In this document: positions 8,310 through 16,878 of the stretch, in pieces | Layout: every line of letters starts with the position of its first letter | Position numbering within the stretch: position 1 is the stretch's first letter | From: a bacterium | Lineage (GTDB): Bacteria > Spirochaetota > UBA4802 > UBA5550 | Direction: 5' to 3' | Length of the DNA: 21,027 nucleotides | Assembly (NCBI GenBank): GCA_024224995.1 | Contig: JAAENB010000803.1 | Span: forward strand, 1 to 21,027 | The notes under the pieces: model-generated | Databases searched by the model: none | Seen by the model: only the letters and a program-made list of their open reading frames with translations | Told to the model about the DNA's origin: nothing | Made by a program: the position numbers and the translations under genes

Positions 8310-11300
8310 ATGATCCAGCTCCCGGGCTACGAGGTAAACGAACAGATCTATAAGAGCAAGAATTCCACGATCTATCGAGGGGTTCAAACCGCGGAGAATC
8401 GGCCTGTTGTTATAAAGGTACTGGAAAAAGAATATCCCACAGCGGAGCAGCTGGCGCGGTTCAGGCGGGAATATGAAATAACCTGCAAGCTGGAAGGTGA
8501 GGGGATAATCCGCGCCTGCTGCCTGGAAAAATACGACAGCAGCCTGGCAATAATCCTGGAAGATTTTGGAGCCGACTCACTGGAACGGGAGCTGCCGCGC
8601 AGGCAGCCCGGCCTGGAAGAAAAGCTGTCCCTGGCAATTCAAATGACAGAAGCATTGAGCCAGGTACATCAGCAGGATATTATACACAAGGATATTACTC
8701 TATCTAATTTTGTGTGGAATTCAAAAACAAAGCGGTTAAAAATAATTGATTTCGGCATATCCACGGAGCTAACAAAAGAAACCCCCGAAGCCTGCAATCC
8801 CAATATCCTGGAAGGAACACTTAATTACATCTCGCCGGAACAGACAGGAAGAATGAACAGGGTGATAGATTACCGGACAGATATCTATTCACTTGGAGTC
8901 GCATTTTATAAAGTGTTTACGGGGCAGCTGCCGTTCCAATCGGATGATACAATGGAACTGGTTCATTGCCACCTTGCGAAAATACCGGAAGAACCAACAA
9001 CCATAGATCCGGAAATCCCGGCAGTACTGTCGGCCATTATACAAAAGCTATTATCGAAAACAGCAGAAGAGCGATATCAAAATACCTATGGTCTCATTAG
9101 TGACCTGGAACAGTGCCTGGACCAGCTGCGGTCCGGAGGAAGCATCAGGGAATTTGAGATAGCCCGGAATGATCTTTCCCGCCGGTTTCAAATCCCGCAA
9201 AAACTATATGGCCGTGAAGAGGGGACAGGCTCCTTGCTCAGGGCCTTTGAACGGGTGGCTGCGGGGAGTAAAGAGATGATACTGGTGGCGGGAGGTCCGG
9301 GGGTAGGCAAGTCGGCGCTGGTTCATGAAGTGAATAAACCCATAACGGAGAAACGGGGGAATTTTATATCCGGGAAGTTCGACCAGTATAAACGAAATAT
9401 ACCCTATTCGGCCTTTATTCACGCCTTTGGAGAACTGGTAAAAAGTTTGCTGGCCGAACCGGAAGGAACATTGCATGCCTGGAAAGAAAAGCTGTGCCGG
9501 GCCCTGGGAGAAAGCGGGCAGGTGGTAATTGACGTAATCCCGGAAGTGGAATTAATTATGGGTAAACAGCCGCCGGTACAGAAACTGGAACCGGAGCAGG
9601 CACGGAACAGGTTTCACCTGGTGTTCCGGAGCTTTATCCGGGTATTTGCCGGGAAAGAAAGCCCCCTGGTAATATTCATGGATGATCTGCAATGGGCCGA
9701 TGGCCCGTCGCTGCGATTAATAGAACAATTTATGACCGATATGAATACGGGACATGTGCTCATCATTGGCGCGTACCGGGATACTGAAGTAGACGCGTCA
9801 CATTCAGTGAGTCTGCTGCTGGAAATACTGCGGAAAGCCGGAAGTACTATTAATATGATTACGCTGGCCCCCCTGGGAATTGATCATATAAACGAGTTGA
9901 TCGCCGACACATTGTTATGTGATAAAAAAATATCATACCCATTCGCGGAGTTATGCCTTCAAAAAACCTATGGCAATCCCTTTTTTATGAAGCAGTTATT
10001 GTATTCACTCTATGAAGAGGGGCATATTGACTTTAACGAAACAATCGGGCACTGGCAATATGATATGATAGAGATCTGGGAAGTGGATATAACCGATAAT
10101 GTGGTAGAACTGATGTCGGGAAAGATCCGGAAGCTGCCCAAAGAGACAGAGGACATGTTAAAACTGGCCTCCTGCGCAGGGAATCTTTTTGACCTGGATA
10201 CTTTAGCGGTAATAAGTGAAAAGCCGAAAAATGAAGCGGCACGGGCATTGTTTGGCGCGTTAAAAGGAAGACTTATTGTGCCAACGGATGATTCGTATAA
10301 ATTTATATCGGCATTAACGGAACCACAGGAGCACCTGAACGTGAGTTACCGGTTTTTACATGACCGCATACAGCAGGCAGCTTATTCACTCATAGAACAA
10401 GAGCATAAACAGGAAGTGCACTTAAAGATCGGGCGGCTGCTGCTTCAGAATCTAACGGAAGAGGAGCAGGATGATAAAATATTTGAGATAGTAAACCATC
10501 TGAACCGGGGGATTGATTATATCAGTGACCGGCAGGAGAAAGACAGGCTCGCGCAGCTGAACCTGCGTGCCGGGCAAAAGGCAAAAAAGTCGGCAGCCTA
10601 TAAACCGGCGTATGAATATTTTACCACAGGGATAGAGCTCATGGGAGCATTGGGCTGGAAGCGGGAATACCGGCTCATGCTTACCCTGCATGAGGGTGCC
10701 GGAGAATCGGCCTGCCTCTCAGGATATTATGAAGAGTCTGAAAGAAATTTTGTTGTAATAACACAAAACGCGAAAACAGTTTTCGATATGGTCCGGGGCT
10801 ATGAGATCAGGATCCTGGATTTTATATCGCAGGTGAGGTATAAAGAAGCAGTAGAGGCAGGACTGGAAATTTTACGGCAGTTGGGGACCAGGTTTCCGGC
10901 GCGTCCAAAAAAACGGCATCTCCTGGTAGAATTTCTGAAAATTAAACTGATTTTATACGGTAAAACCGATGAAGACCTGTTATTATTTAAAAAGATAACG
11001 GACCCCATTGCTCTCGCGCAAGATAGAATATTTCAACAAATATCGTCTCCGATCTTTTTGACGAAGCCCGAATTATTTCCCTTTGTTATTTTTAAAGGAC
11101 TTCGTATCTTCATGAAATATGGAATTGATCCCTCTTATGCATCCAGTGTTTTCGCTGCTTTTGGAGTAATACTATGCAGTATCGGGAGCATTGAAAATGG
11201 ATACCGGTTTGGAAGACTTTCCGAAACCATGCTGACCCGATCGGGGTTCAAAAGAAAAAAAACACGAGTCCTTACAATAATGAACTCTTTTATACGTCAT

Positions 11301-13586
11301 TGGAAGGAGCACATCCGTGAAACGTTACAGCCGCTCTATCTTGCATATGAGAGCAGGCTGGAAACGGGAGACATTGAATACGCGTCTCATTCCGTTTTGA
11401 TCTATTCTTATTATATTTTTTTTAGTGGAAATAATCTAAAAGAAGTGGAGAAAGAGCAAAGACACCTGCGAAAAGTCATATCTATGATGCAGCAAAAAGG
11501 GGATTGGGAATGTGCTAGTGTCATTTGTCAAGTAACACGTTGTTTAGTTCACCCCGGACCAATCGCAGCACGGTTTAGCGATACGGATTTTGATGAAGAT
11601 ACAATAAAATCAATTATCCGTAAAGAGGAAAATATACCATTTTTGTTAGTTTTTTATTATTCTAAAATGACCCTGTGCTATTTTGCGGGAGAGTATGAAG
11701 AGGGTTTGAATAATTCACTGTTGGCTAAAAAATACCTGGGCTCTACAGGGGTATTGTTTAGCACCCCTTCGTTGTTTTATTTTCAATCGTTAATTCGCCT
11801 GGCTCTCTGCGACAGCGCATCAGCAAAAGAAAAAAGAAAACACTTGAAACAGGCAGCCCGGGCTCAGAAAAAAATAAAAAAATGGGCAGCTCACGGACCA
11901 ATGAACCATCTTCATAAATGGCACCTGGTAGAAGCGGAAACCGCGAAAGTTCTGGGGAACAATGAACAGGCAAAGGAGCATTATAGAAAAGCTCTGGAAC
12001 TGGCACGAGCCAATGAGTATATCCAGGAAGAGGCCCTGGCGTATGAACGCTATTCTCTATTCCTGCTGCAAACAGGAGAAAAAGAGTTTGCCGGGTTTAC
12101 CATGAAAAAAGCCCGGTATTGTTATTCCATATGGGGAGCGGCTGCGAAAGTCTTTGATCTTGAAAAGCGGTATCCCGAATTGCTCAAAGACGCGGCAGAA
12201 GCAACAGGAGAAACAATTACCGTCGGCAGCACCGCAACCGCTTCTCCCGAAGTTCTGGATCTCTCAACGATCATGAAAGCCACCCGGGCAATTTCCCAGG
12301 AGATTGTCCTGGCTAATTTCCTGGTCCGGCTCATGGCGGTTTCAATGGAAAATGCCGGGGCGGAAAAAGGGTTTATGGTACTGGAAGAAAAGGGGAAACT
12401 CTATATCGAGGCGGAAGCGATAACCGGGAGAGAGGAGATCTCCGTACTCAAGTCCATTCCCGTTGATGAACACCCGGGGCTCTGCTCTGCCATGGTCAAT
12501 TTTGTAGCTCGAACCAGGGAAGTGTTAATATTAAATAACGCGAGCGCTGAGGGGAATTTTGTTAGCGATCCCTATGTCGTGGCGAACAAGCCAAAATCAA
12601 TATTGTGCTTTCCACTCTTAGACCGGGGTGAACTGTCCGGTATTTTGTACCTGGAAAATAATTTATTAGACAGCGCCTTTACGCCGAGACGCCTTGAAGT
12701 CCTGGAAATACTGTCGTCCCAGGCAGCCATTTCTATCGACAATGCCAGGTTATACGAAAACCTGGAAGAAAAGGTGGTGGAGCGGACTCGGCAGCTAAAA
12801 GAATCCAACTATAGACTTTCAAAGGCAATAAAAGCCCTGTGGGGGGAAATGGAGCTTGCCAAAAAGATCCAGACAGCCCTGCTGCCCTGGGAACCGGAAA
12901 TGGAAGGATATGAAATAATTACGTTTATGGAACCGGCAGATGACGTGGGCGGAGACTATTATGATATTATTAATTGTGACGGCGTAGACTGGGTAATTAT
13001 AGGAGACGTATCGGGACATGGGGTTCCTGCGGGGCTGATAATGATGATGGTACAGACCGCGATCCGGTCGTATGCCCAAAAGCATCCCGAAACAAATCCG
13101 TCGGATCTGCTGGCCATAGTCAATGAAACAATCAAATATAATATGACCCGGATGCAGGATGAAAAATATATGACAATTACCGCTTTTTCTTTTAGAAAAG
13201 AAAAAAATAGAAAAGAGGGAAACGTTTTATTCGCGGGAAATCACGTAGATCTCCTGGTTTACCGCGCCGGGACCGGGGCTGTAGACATTATTGAAACAGA
13301 CGGCTTATGGCTCTCTACCTGGGATATGACAATGATGGGGAAAGAGAATCTCGATAAAAATTTTACCTTAGAACTGGAACCGGGGGATACGCTGCTGCTT
13401 TATACCGACGGAATTACTGAGGCAATGGATGAGAACCATGAAATGTTCTCCCTGCCGAAGCTAGCCGGAATACTTGAACGAACGGGAAGTCTTTTAACGG
13501 AAGCCATCAGGGACGCGGTATTATATGAACTAACGGGATATACGGTCCAGGACGATGTGACAATGGTTATTATACGGAAGAAATGA
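8310..13586 (+). CDS. Ser/Thr kinase - AAA ATPase - helical repeat - GAF - SpoIIE phosphatase (giant signalling protein 2)
   Basis: This 1758-residue paralogue of the 2100-7280 protein is so colinear that the catalytic positions coincide: K36, HKD ending at D128, DFG at D147, Walker A GGPGVGKS at 328-335 and Walker B FMDD ending at 459. ATG 8310 follows AAAGGTG at 8297-8303. The middle helical region, especially about residues 905-1155, is much more diverged and A+T-richer. The GAF domain lies at about 1320-1480. The C-terminal phosphatase at about 1500-1758 keeps the PP2C/SpoIIE metal residues (GGDYYD D1549, GDVSGHG D1566, YTDGITE D1700, DD 1748-1749). However, it is a different subtype from that in protein 1: the start LAKKIQTALLP, the insert after the second motif and the end VTMVIIRKK all differ. 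This implies a C-terminal domain exchange in one paralogue. The GAF ligand and the phosphatase and kinase targets are unknown. Confidence 0.95.
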   Translation: MIQLPGYEVNEQIYKSKNSTIYRGVQTAENRPVVIKVLEKEYPTAEQLARFRREYEITCKLEGEGIIRACCLEKYDSSLAIILEDFGADSLERELPRRQPGLEEKLSLAIQMTEALSQVHQQDIIHKDITLSNFVWNSKTKRLKIIDFGISTELTKETPEACNPNILEGTLNYISPEQTGRMNRVIDYRTDIYSLGVAFYKVFTGQLPFQSDDTMELVHCHLAKIPEEPTTIDPEIPAVLSAIIQKLLSKTAEERYQNTYGLISDLEQCLDQLRSGGSIREFEIARNDLSRRFQIPQKLYGREEGTGSLLRAFERVAAGSKEMILVAGGPGVGKSALVHEVNKPITEKRGNFISGKFDQYKRNIPYSAFIHAFGELVKSLLAEPEGTLHAWKEKLCRALGESGQVVIDVIPEVELIMGKQPPVQKLEPEQARNRFHLVFRSFIRVFAGKESPLVIFMDDLQWADGPSLRLIEQFMTDMNTGHVLIIGAYRDTEVDASHSVSLLLEILRKAGSTINMITLAPLGIDHINELIADTLLCDKKISYPFAELCLQKTYGNPFFMKQLLYSLYEEGHIDFNETIGHWQYDMIEIWEVDITDNVVELMSGKIRKLPKETEDMLKLASCAGNLFDLDTLAVISEKPKNEAARALFGALKGRLIVPTDDSYKFISALTEPQEHLNVSYRFLHDRIQQAAYSLIEQEHKQEVHLKIGRLLLQNLTEEEQDDKIFEIVNHLNRGIDYISDRQEKDRLAQLNLRAGQKAKKSAAYKPAYEYFTTGIELMGALGWKREYRLMLTLHEGAGESACLSGYYEESERNFVVITQNAKTVFDMVRGYEIRILDFISQVRYKEAVEAGLEILRQLGTRFPARPKKRHLLVEFLKIKLILYGKTDEDLLLFKKITDPIALAQDRIFQQISSPIFLTKPELFPFVIFKGLRIFMKYGIDPSYASSVFAAFGVILCSIGSIENGYRFGRLSETMLTRSGFKRKKTRVLTIMNSFIRHWKEHIRETLQPLYLAYESRLETGDIEYASHSVLIYSYYIFFSGNNLKEVEKEQRHLRKVISMMQQKGDWECASVICQVTRCLVHPGPIAARFSDTDFDEDTIKSIIRKEENIPFLLVFYYSKMTLCYFAGEYEEGLNNSLLAKKYLGSTGVLFSTPSLFYFQSLIRLALCDSASAKEKRKHLKQAARAQKKIKKWAAHGPMNHLHKWHLVEAETAKVLGNNEQAKEHYRKALELARANEYIQEEALAYERYSLFLLQTGEKEFAGFTMKKARYCYSIWGAAAKVFDLEKRYPELLKDAAEATGETITVGSTATASPEVLDLSTIMKATRAISQEIVLANFLVRLMAVSMENAGAEKGFMVLEEKGKLYIEAEAITGREEISVLKSIPVDEHPGLCSAMVNFVARTREVLILNNASAEGNFVSDPYVVANKPKSILCFPLLDRGELSGILYLENNLLDSAFTPRRLEVLEILSSQAAISIDNARLYENLEEKVVERTRQLKESNYRLSKAIKALWGEMELAKKIQTALLPWEPEMEGYEIITFMEPADDVGGDYYDIINCDGVDWVIIGDVSGHGVPAGLIMMMVQTAIRSYAQKHPETNPSDLLAIVNETIKYNMTRMQDEKYMTITAFSFRKEKNRKEGNVLFAGNHVDLLVYRAGTGAVDIIETDGLWLSTWDMTMMGKENLDKNFTLELEPGDTLLLYTDGITEAMDENHEMFSLPKLAGILERTGSLLTEAIRDAVLYELTGYTVQDDVTMVIIRKK

Positions 13587-13672
13587 AAAATAGCCCTGTT
13601 GAGAGAATCAAACGATAAAAAGTGCTTGCATTTTTCTTTTCATGATTGTTGTTATTATCTTTCTAAGTATCT

Positions 13673-13679
13673 AAGGAGG
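13673..13679 (+). promoter_or_regulatory. Strong ribosome binding site for the ParB-like/ATPase gene
   Basis: AAGGAGG lies seven bases before ATG 13687, a near-perfect anti-16S match and stronger than the AAAGG-type sites of the neighbouring signalling genes. It fixes the start codon. The 100 bases from 13587 are A+T-rich. TATTAT at 13653-13658 could be a -10 element, but no well-spaced -35 is evident, so no promoter is called. Confidence 0.8.
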
Positions 13680-13686
13680 CTTTGTA

Positions 13687-15849
13687 ATGGCCCGAGAAAA
13701 TAAACAATATGAAATAAATGATGATCCGGTTGGCCTTGACGGCCTTTATCTTGATCCAAATAATTATCGCCTTATACATGAGCCGGATTATGTAAAAGTT
13801 GATGAAAGTAAAATAAAGGATAAGACGGTTCAGCGGAGAACCTTTCGTTTGCTCGCGGGGGATAAAAATCAGCATATTCTGGATTTACTTGATAGTTTTA
13901 AGGCCAATGGCTACCTGCCGGTGGATCAGATCCAGGTTCGGCAGCTTGATGATGGCGGGTATGCTGTAGTAGAGGGAAATCGTCGTATTGCTGCACTGAA
14001 GTACTTACAGCGTGCACATGAAGAGAATGACGTTGATTTGGGGCATCTTAAAGAAACTATTTTTAGTTCAGTACCGGTAGTCTTATATACCGACAGTGAT
14101 GAAAAACATCATCTTGTTCTCATGGCTTTGAAGCATATTAGCGGCAACAAAAAGTGGGGTGATTGGAACCAGGCTAAATTACTGGAAAAAATGCATTGGG
14201 AGTATGGACTTTCGGAGAATAAAATTTGCAAACAGGTTGCTATTTCAAAAGTTGAACTCAGGAGAAGTCTCAGAGCATTATCATTTATGGAGCAATATGA
14301 AAGTTCCGACTATGGAGACCAGGCCAATGAGAGGAAGTTTCCCATTTTTCGGGAAATTGCTCGAAACGCGGCACTGAAAGATTGGCTGGACTGGGATGAC
14401 GGCTATTATAAGGCGACAAATGTCCCAAACTGTGAGTTGTTTTTTTCCTGGATATCCAGGGAGCCGGTTGAAGAAGATGATAGTGAAGAATTATCCTATG
14501 GTGACAAATACCGTGAACCGGCACTTGTTACACGGGATCATATCCGGATGCTGGGAAGTATTATTGATGACCGGAAGGCAATAGAGCAGTTCAAACAAAC
14601 TCGTGATATTAACTCAGCATACCGCTTCAGCGACTATGTATTCCAGGAGCGTCAGCAAGCGGCTGTAAATTCCGTGAGTAATGAGATTGATGCACTGGGG
14701 AAAATGACCATCCAGGAAGAGAATCTCCCTGAGCTGGAAAACGTCCTGGGGCGTTTGCAGGGGATTGTTGACCGTGCAAAAGCATCCGGGTTGTCCGGAG
14801 TTGAGCAGAAAGCCGTTTTTCATGATCGGGTCGATGCGCACTTTTCAGATATTTCCATTACCGGCTATAAAAGGCTGCAAAATGTGAAAATATCAAAATT
14901 ATCGCGGATCAACCTTTTTGCCGGTATTAACAACTCAGGTAAAACAACGCTTCTTGAAGCAGTCTATCTTCTGTGCAGGCAGAATGATTTTGCGGGACTT
15001 CTGGAAGTTATCCGCCGAAGAGGGAAGGTCGCGGAAGATCGTATAAATCCTGAGTGGTTTCTGGGGCAATTAACTAATGAAATAAATATTTCAGGGCGAT
15101 TTGACAATAATGATGCAACGGTGCAAATCCGCCATTATAAAGAAGAAAATTCCGGGATCGATCAATCCCGTTACCTGGAATCGATTGAGATTACATCGGA
15201 ATTTTCGAAAAGCAGCCAGGAGTCATTGACGAGGATTTATAAAGGCAGGGAAAGAGAAACCCATGCGAGCGGTATAAAAATGCTCTGTCCCTCAGTATTC
15301 AGCAGTCCCTTCTTTCTGAATGAACCACACCGGTATGCGCCGTTTTATCACAAGAGTACGCAATCCAAATCATTAGCAACGATATTTGAGTTCATCCGGG
15401 AAAAGGTCGTTTCCAGTATAACGGATATTCGTTTGGTTGATGAGTGGCAGCGTTTTCTTGTTGCAGATACAAATTATGATTATACTCTTGATTTGACCGA
15501 ATATGGCGAAGGACTTCAACGCATATTTTTTATATCCTTGCTTTTTGCTTCGGCAGCAAACGGCGTGTTGCTGATAGATGAGTTTGAAAACGCGATCCAT
15601 ACTGAGCTCATTGGAAATTTTGCCGATTTCATTTCCGGCCTGGCGGATATTTTTAATACCCAGGTGTTTCTCACTTCTCACAGTAAGGAGTGTATTGATT
15701 CTTTTATTAAAAATATCCCTGATATAAATGATCTTTCCGCCTGTGCACTGGTGGAACATGAGGGGCAAATTTTAGCCAGGGAGTTTTCAGGTAAAGAGTT
15801 CAGGGGACTGGTTGAAGCCGGGAATGTTGATCTCAGGAGGGCTCGATAG
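13687..15849 (+). CDS. ParB-like N-terminal domain fused to OLD/ABC-type AAA ATPase; candidate defence protein
   Basis: This 720-residue protein has two recognisable halves. The N-terminal part (about 1-130) resembles the ParB/Srx fold: DGLYLDPNNYR near 15-25, LLDSFKANGYLPVDQIQV, then the signature EGNRRIAALKYL with G97-N98-R99-R100. A helix-turn-helix-like stretch, SENKICKQVAISK, lies near 180-192. After a helical linker (about 320-385), residues about 390-720 form an SMC/OLD-family ATPase. It shows FAGINNSGKTTLLEAV with Walker A at 413-421, a signature-like EYGEGLQR at 605-612, Walker B VLLIDEFENA (D631, E632) and switch-type LTSHS (H665). It directly abuts a TOPRIM-type gene, the arrangement of two-gene ATPase/TOPRIM defence systems such as PARIS (AriA/AriB), but those ATPases lack a ParB-like front as far as I know. 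A chromosome-partition role is unlikely because there is no ParA partner. Family identity is confident; a defence role is inferred. Confidence 0.9.
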   Translation: MARENKQYEINDDPVGLDGLYLDPNNYRLIHEPDYVKVDESKIKDKTVQRRTFRLLAGDKNQHILDLLDSFKANGYLPVDQIQVRQLDDGGYAVVEGNRRIAALKYLQRAHEENDVDLGHLKETIFSSVPVVLYTDSDEKHHLVLMALKHISGNKKWGDWNQAKLLEKMHWEYGLSENKICKQVAISKVELRRSLRALSFMEQYESSDYGDQANERKFPIFREIARNAALKDWLDWDDGYYKATNVPNCELFFSWISREPVEEDDSEELSYGDKYREPALVTRDHIRMLGSIIDDRKAIEQFKQTRDINSAYRFSDYVFQERQQAAVNSVSNEIDALGKMTIQEENLPELENVLGRLQGIVDRAKASGLSGVEQKAVFHDRVDAHFSDISITGYKRLQNVKISKLSRINLFAGINNSGKTTLLEAVYLLCRQNDFAGLLEVIRRRGKVAEDRINPEWFLGQLTNEINISGRFDNNDATVQIRHYKEENSGIDQSRYLESIEITSEFSKSSQESLTRIYKGRERETHASGIKMLCPSVFSSPFFLNEPHRYAPFYHKSTQSKSLATIFEFIREKVVSSITDIRLVDEWQRFLVADTNYDYTLDLTEYGEGLQRIFFISLLFASAANGVLLIDEFENAIHTELIGNFADFISGLADIFNTQVFLTSHSKECIDSFIKNIPDINDLSACALVEHEGQILAREFSGKEFRGLVEAGNVDLRRAR
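15835..15840 (+). promoter_or_regulatory. Ribosome binding site inside the upstream gene, coupling the TOPRIM gene
   Basis: AGGAGG lies nine bases before ATG 15850 and within the last codons of the upstream frame. Stop TAG (15847-15849) is immediately followed by the ATG with no gap, which favours translational coupling and co-expression in fixed proportion. Confidence 0.8.
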
Positions 15850-16746
15850 ATGGAAGAGGTTAAGGCGCTCCTGGTCTTCTGCGAAGGAGCTCATGATGTT
15901 GCATTCTGCCGGTTGGTTTTTAAGTATTATTATAATATCAAGAAAATTGACTGGAAATTTAGCGAATATCCTGCTCCTTTTAACCAGCTTTTTAAAGCAA
16001 GTGTGGAAAAACATTCCTTAAAGGATTTGAGCCTGGATATGGCTAAGAAATTTTTTCTTCCTAACTGGACTTTGTACAGCGAAAAAAATAATTTAGTTAT
16101 ACTGTTATTTAATACGGGGGGGAAAGAGTATATCGATAATCCAAAGAAGTTTCTTGCCGAATTTATACCACTCCTGGACCAGGTTACTGTTTTTCCGGAT
16201 GATGCTTCGAAAATAGTTCATGAATGCCAATACCTGTTTTTTTATGATCGGGACTATCATGAACCGGAAAAGATATTCCGGGATTGCAAAGATAAATTGT
16301 CCCGCATTAGCCTGGATGATGACCGAAGTGTAGATTTTATAACGGAAGATTTCTCTATTGATAACAGCAATGACCTGGCTGCAGCCTGTATGAATAAGAA
16401 GGTGGGGGCATATATTTTCTCTTCTCCCGGTTCAATGGGAACCCTGGAAGATATTTTGCTGCCGATATATAGATCTAAGAATGAAGATTTGTTTGATAAA
16501 ACCACTTCTTTTATTGACAGTTGTTTTTCATGGAAAACGGAAGATGAAAAAAGTAAAACCAGGATTTCCGCACGGGCAGGCCGAAAAAAAGCCATTATTT
16601 GTACTGCCGGGCAGGGGAAAAAACCTGGACGCCCTTTAAGCGCTATTATTGATGATGACGTGCTTGGAAGCAACCAGGCTTTTAAAGCAAATGACTCAGT
16701 AAAAGCATTCGCAGAATTTCTGGCAGATTTTGCTGATTTGATTTAG
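15850..16746 (+). CDS. TOPRIM-type putative nuclease (DUF3226/DUF4435-like), partner of the ParB-like ATPase
   Basis: This 298-residue protein starts immediately after the upstream stop. Near the N-terminus, LLVFCEGAHDVAF places an invariant-type glutamate (E12) at the end of a predicted beta strand. A second strand, YLFFYDRDYHE, supplies the DxD pair D133/D135. This E...DxD arrangement is the metal-binding core of TOPRIM domains in OLD nucleases and in AriB-like effectors. SPGSMGTLEDILLP near 192-205 matches the conserved G-x-LE segment of the TOPRIM-like DUF3226/DUF4435 group, as I recall it. A basic stretch (ARAGRKKAIICTAGQGKK) near 240-258 could contact nucleic acid. No signal peptide or membrane segment is seen. 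The ATPase probably senses or gates and this protein cuts DNA or RNA (inference from OLD/PARIS precedents). The exact subfamily is uncertain. Confidence 0.85.
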   Translation: MEEVKALLVFCEGAHDVAFCRLVFKYYYNIKKIDWKFSEYPAPFNQLFKASVEKHSLKDLSLDMAKKFFLPNWTLYSEKNNLVILLFNTGGKEYIDNPKKFLAEFIPLLDQVTVFPDDASKIVHECQYLFFYDRDYHEPEKIFRDCKDKLSRISLDDDRSVDFITEDFSIDNSNDLAAACMNKKVGAYIFSSPGSMGTLEDILLPIYRSKNEDLFDKTTSFIDSCFSWKTEDEKSKTRISARAGRKKAIICTAGQGKKPGRPLSAIIDDDVLGSNQAFKANDSVKAFAEFLADFADLI

Positions 16747-16748
16747 AG

Positions 16749-16758
16749 TATCGCGATA
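16749..16758. promoter_or_regulatory. Ten-base perfect palindrome upstream of a promoter
   Basis: TATCGCGATA lies just after the stop of the TOPRIM gene and eight bases before the -35 element of the next transcription unit. It could be an operator half or full site. Chance occurrence of a ten-base palindrome is not negligible. Confidence 0.25.
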
Positions 16759-16766
16759 ATATTATA

Positions 16767-16794
16767 TTGACATCTATCTATTTCATGATATTAT
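16767..16794 (+). promoter_or_regulatory. Probable sigma-70 type promoter for the lipoprotein-kinase operon
   Basis: A perfect TTGACA (16767-16772) is followed by TATTAT (16789-16794, 5/6 match) with a 16-base spacer. A second TATTAT overlaps three bases further on (19-base spacer). Transcription would begin near 16801, giving a leader of roughly 78 bases. It contains a short dyad, GTATT-GTGTA-AATAC (16803-16817), and the ribosome site AAAGGG at 16866-16871. Confidence 0.6.
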
Positions 16795-16878
16795 TATAGA
16801 AGGTATTGTGTAAATACTACCAATAAAGCCCTTTTATGGTGTTTTATTGATATTATAAGAGCGATAAAGGGTTTAATC

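Noticed and set aside
13687..14500. Chromosome or plasmid partition protein ParB
   Set aside because: There is no ParA, no parS-like repeat cluster, and the protein is fused to an OLD-type ATPase beside a TOPRIM gene.
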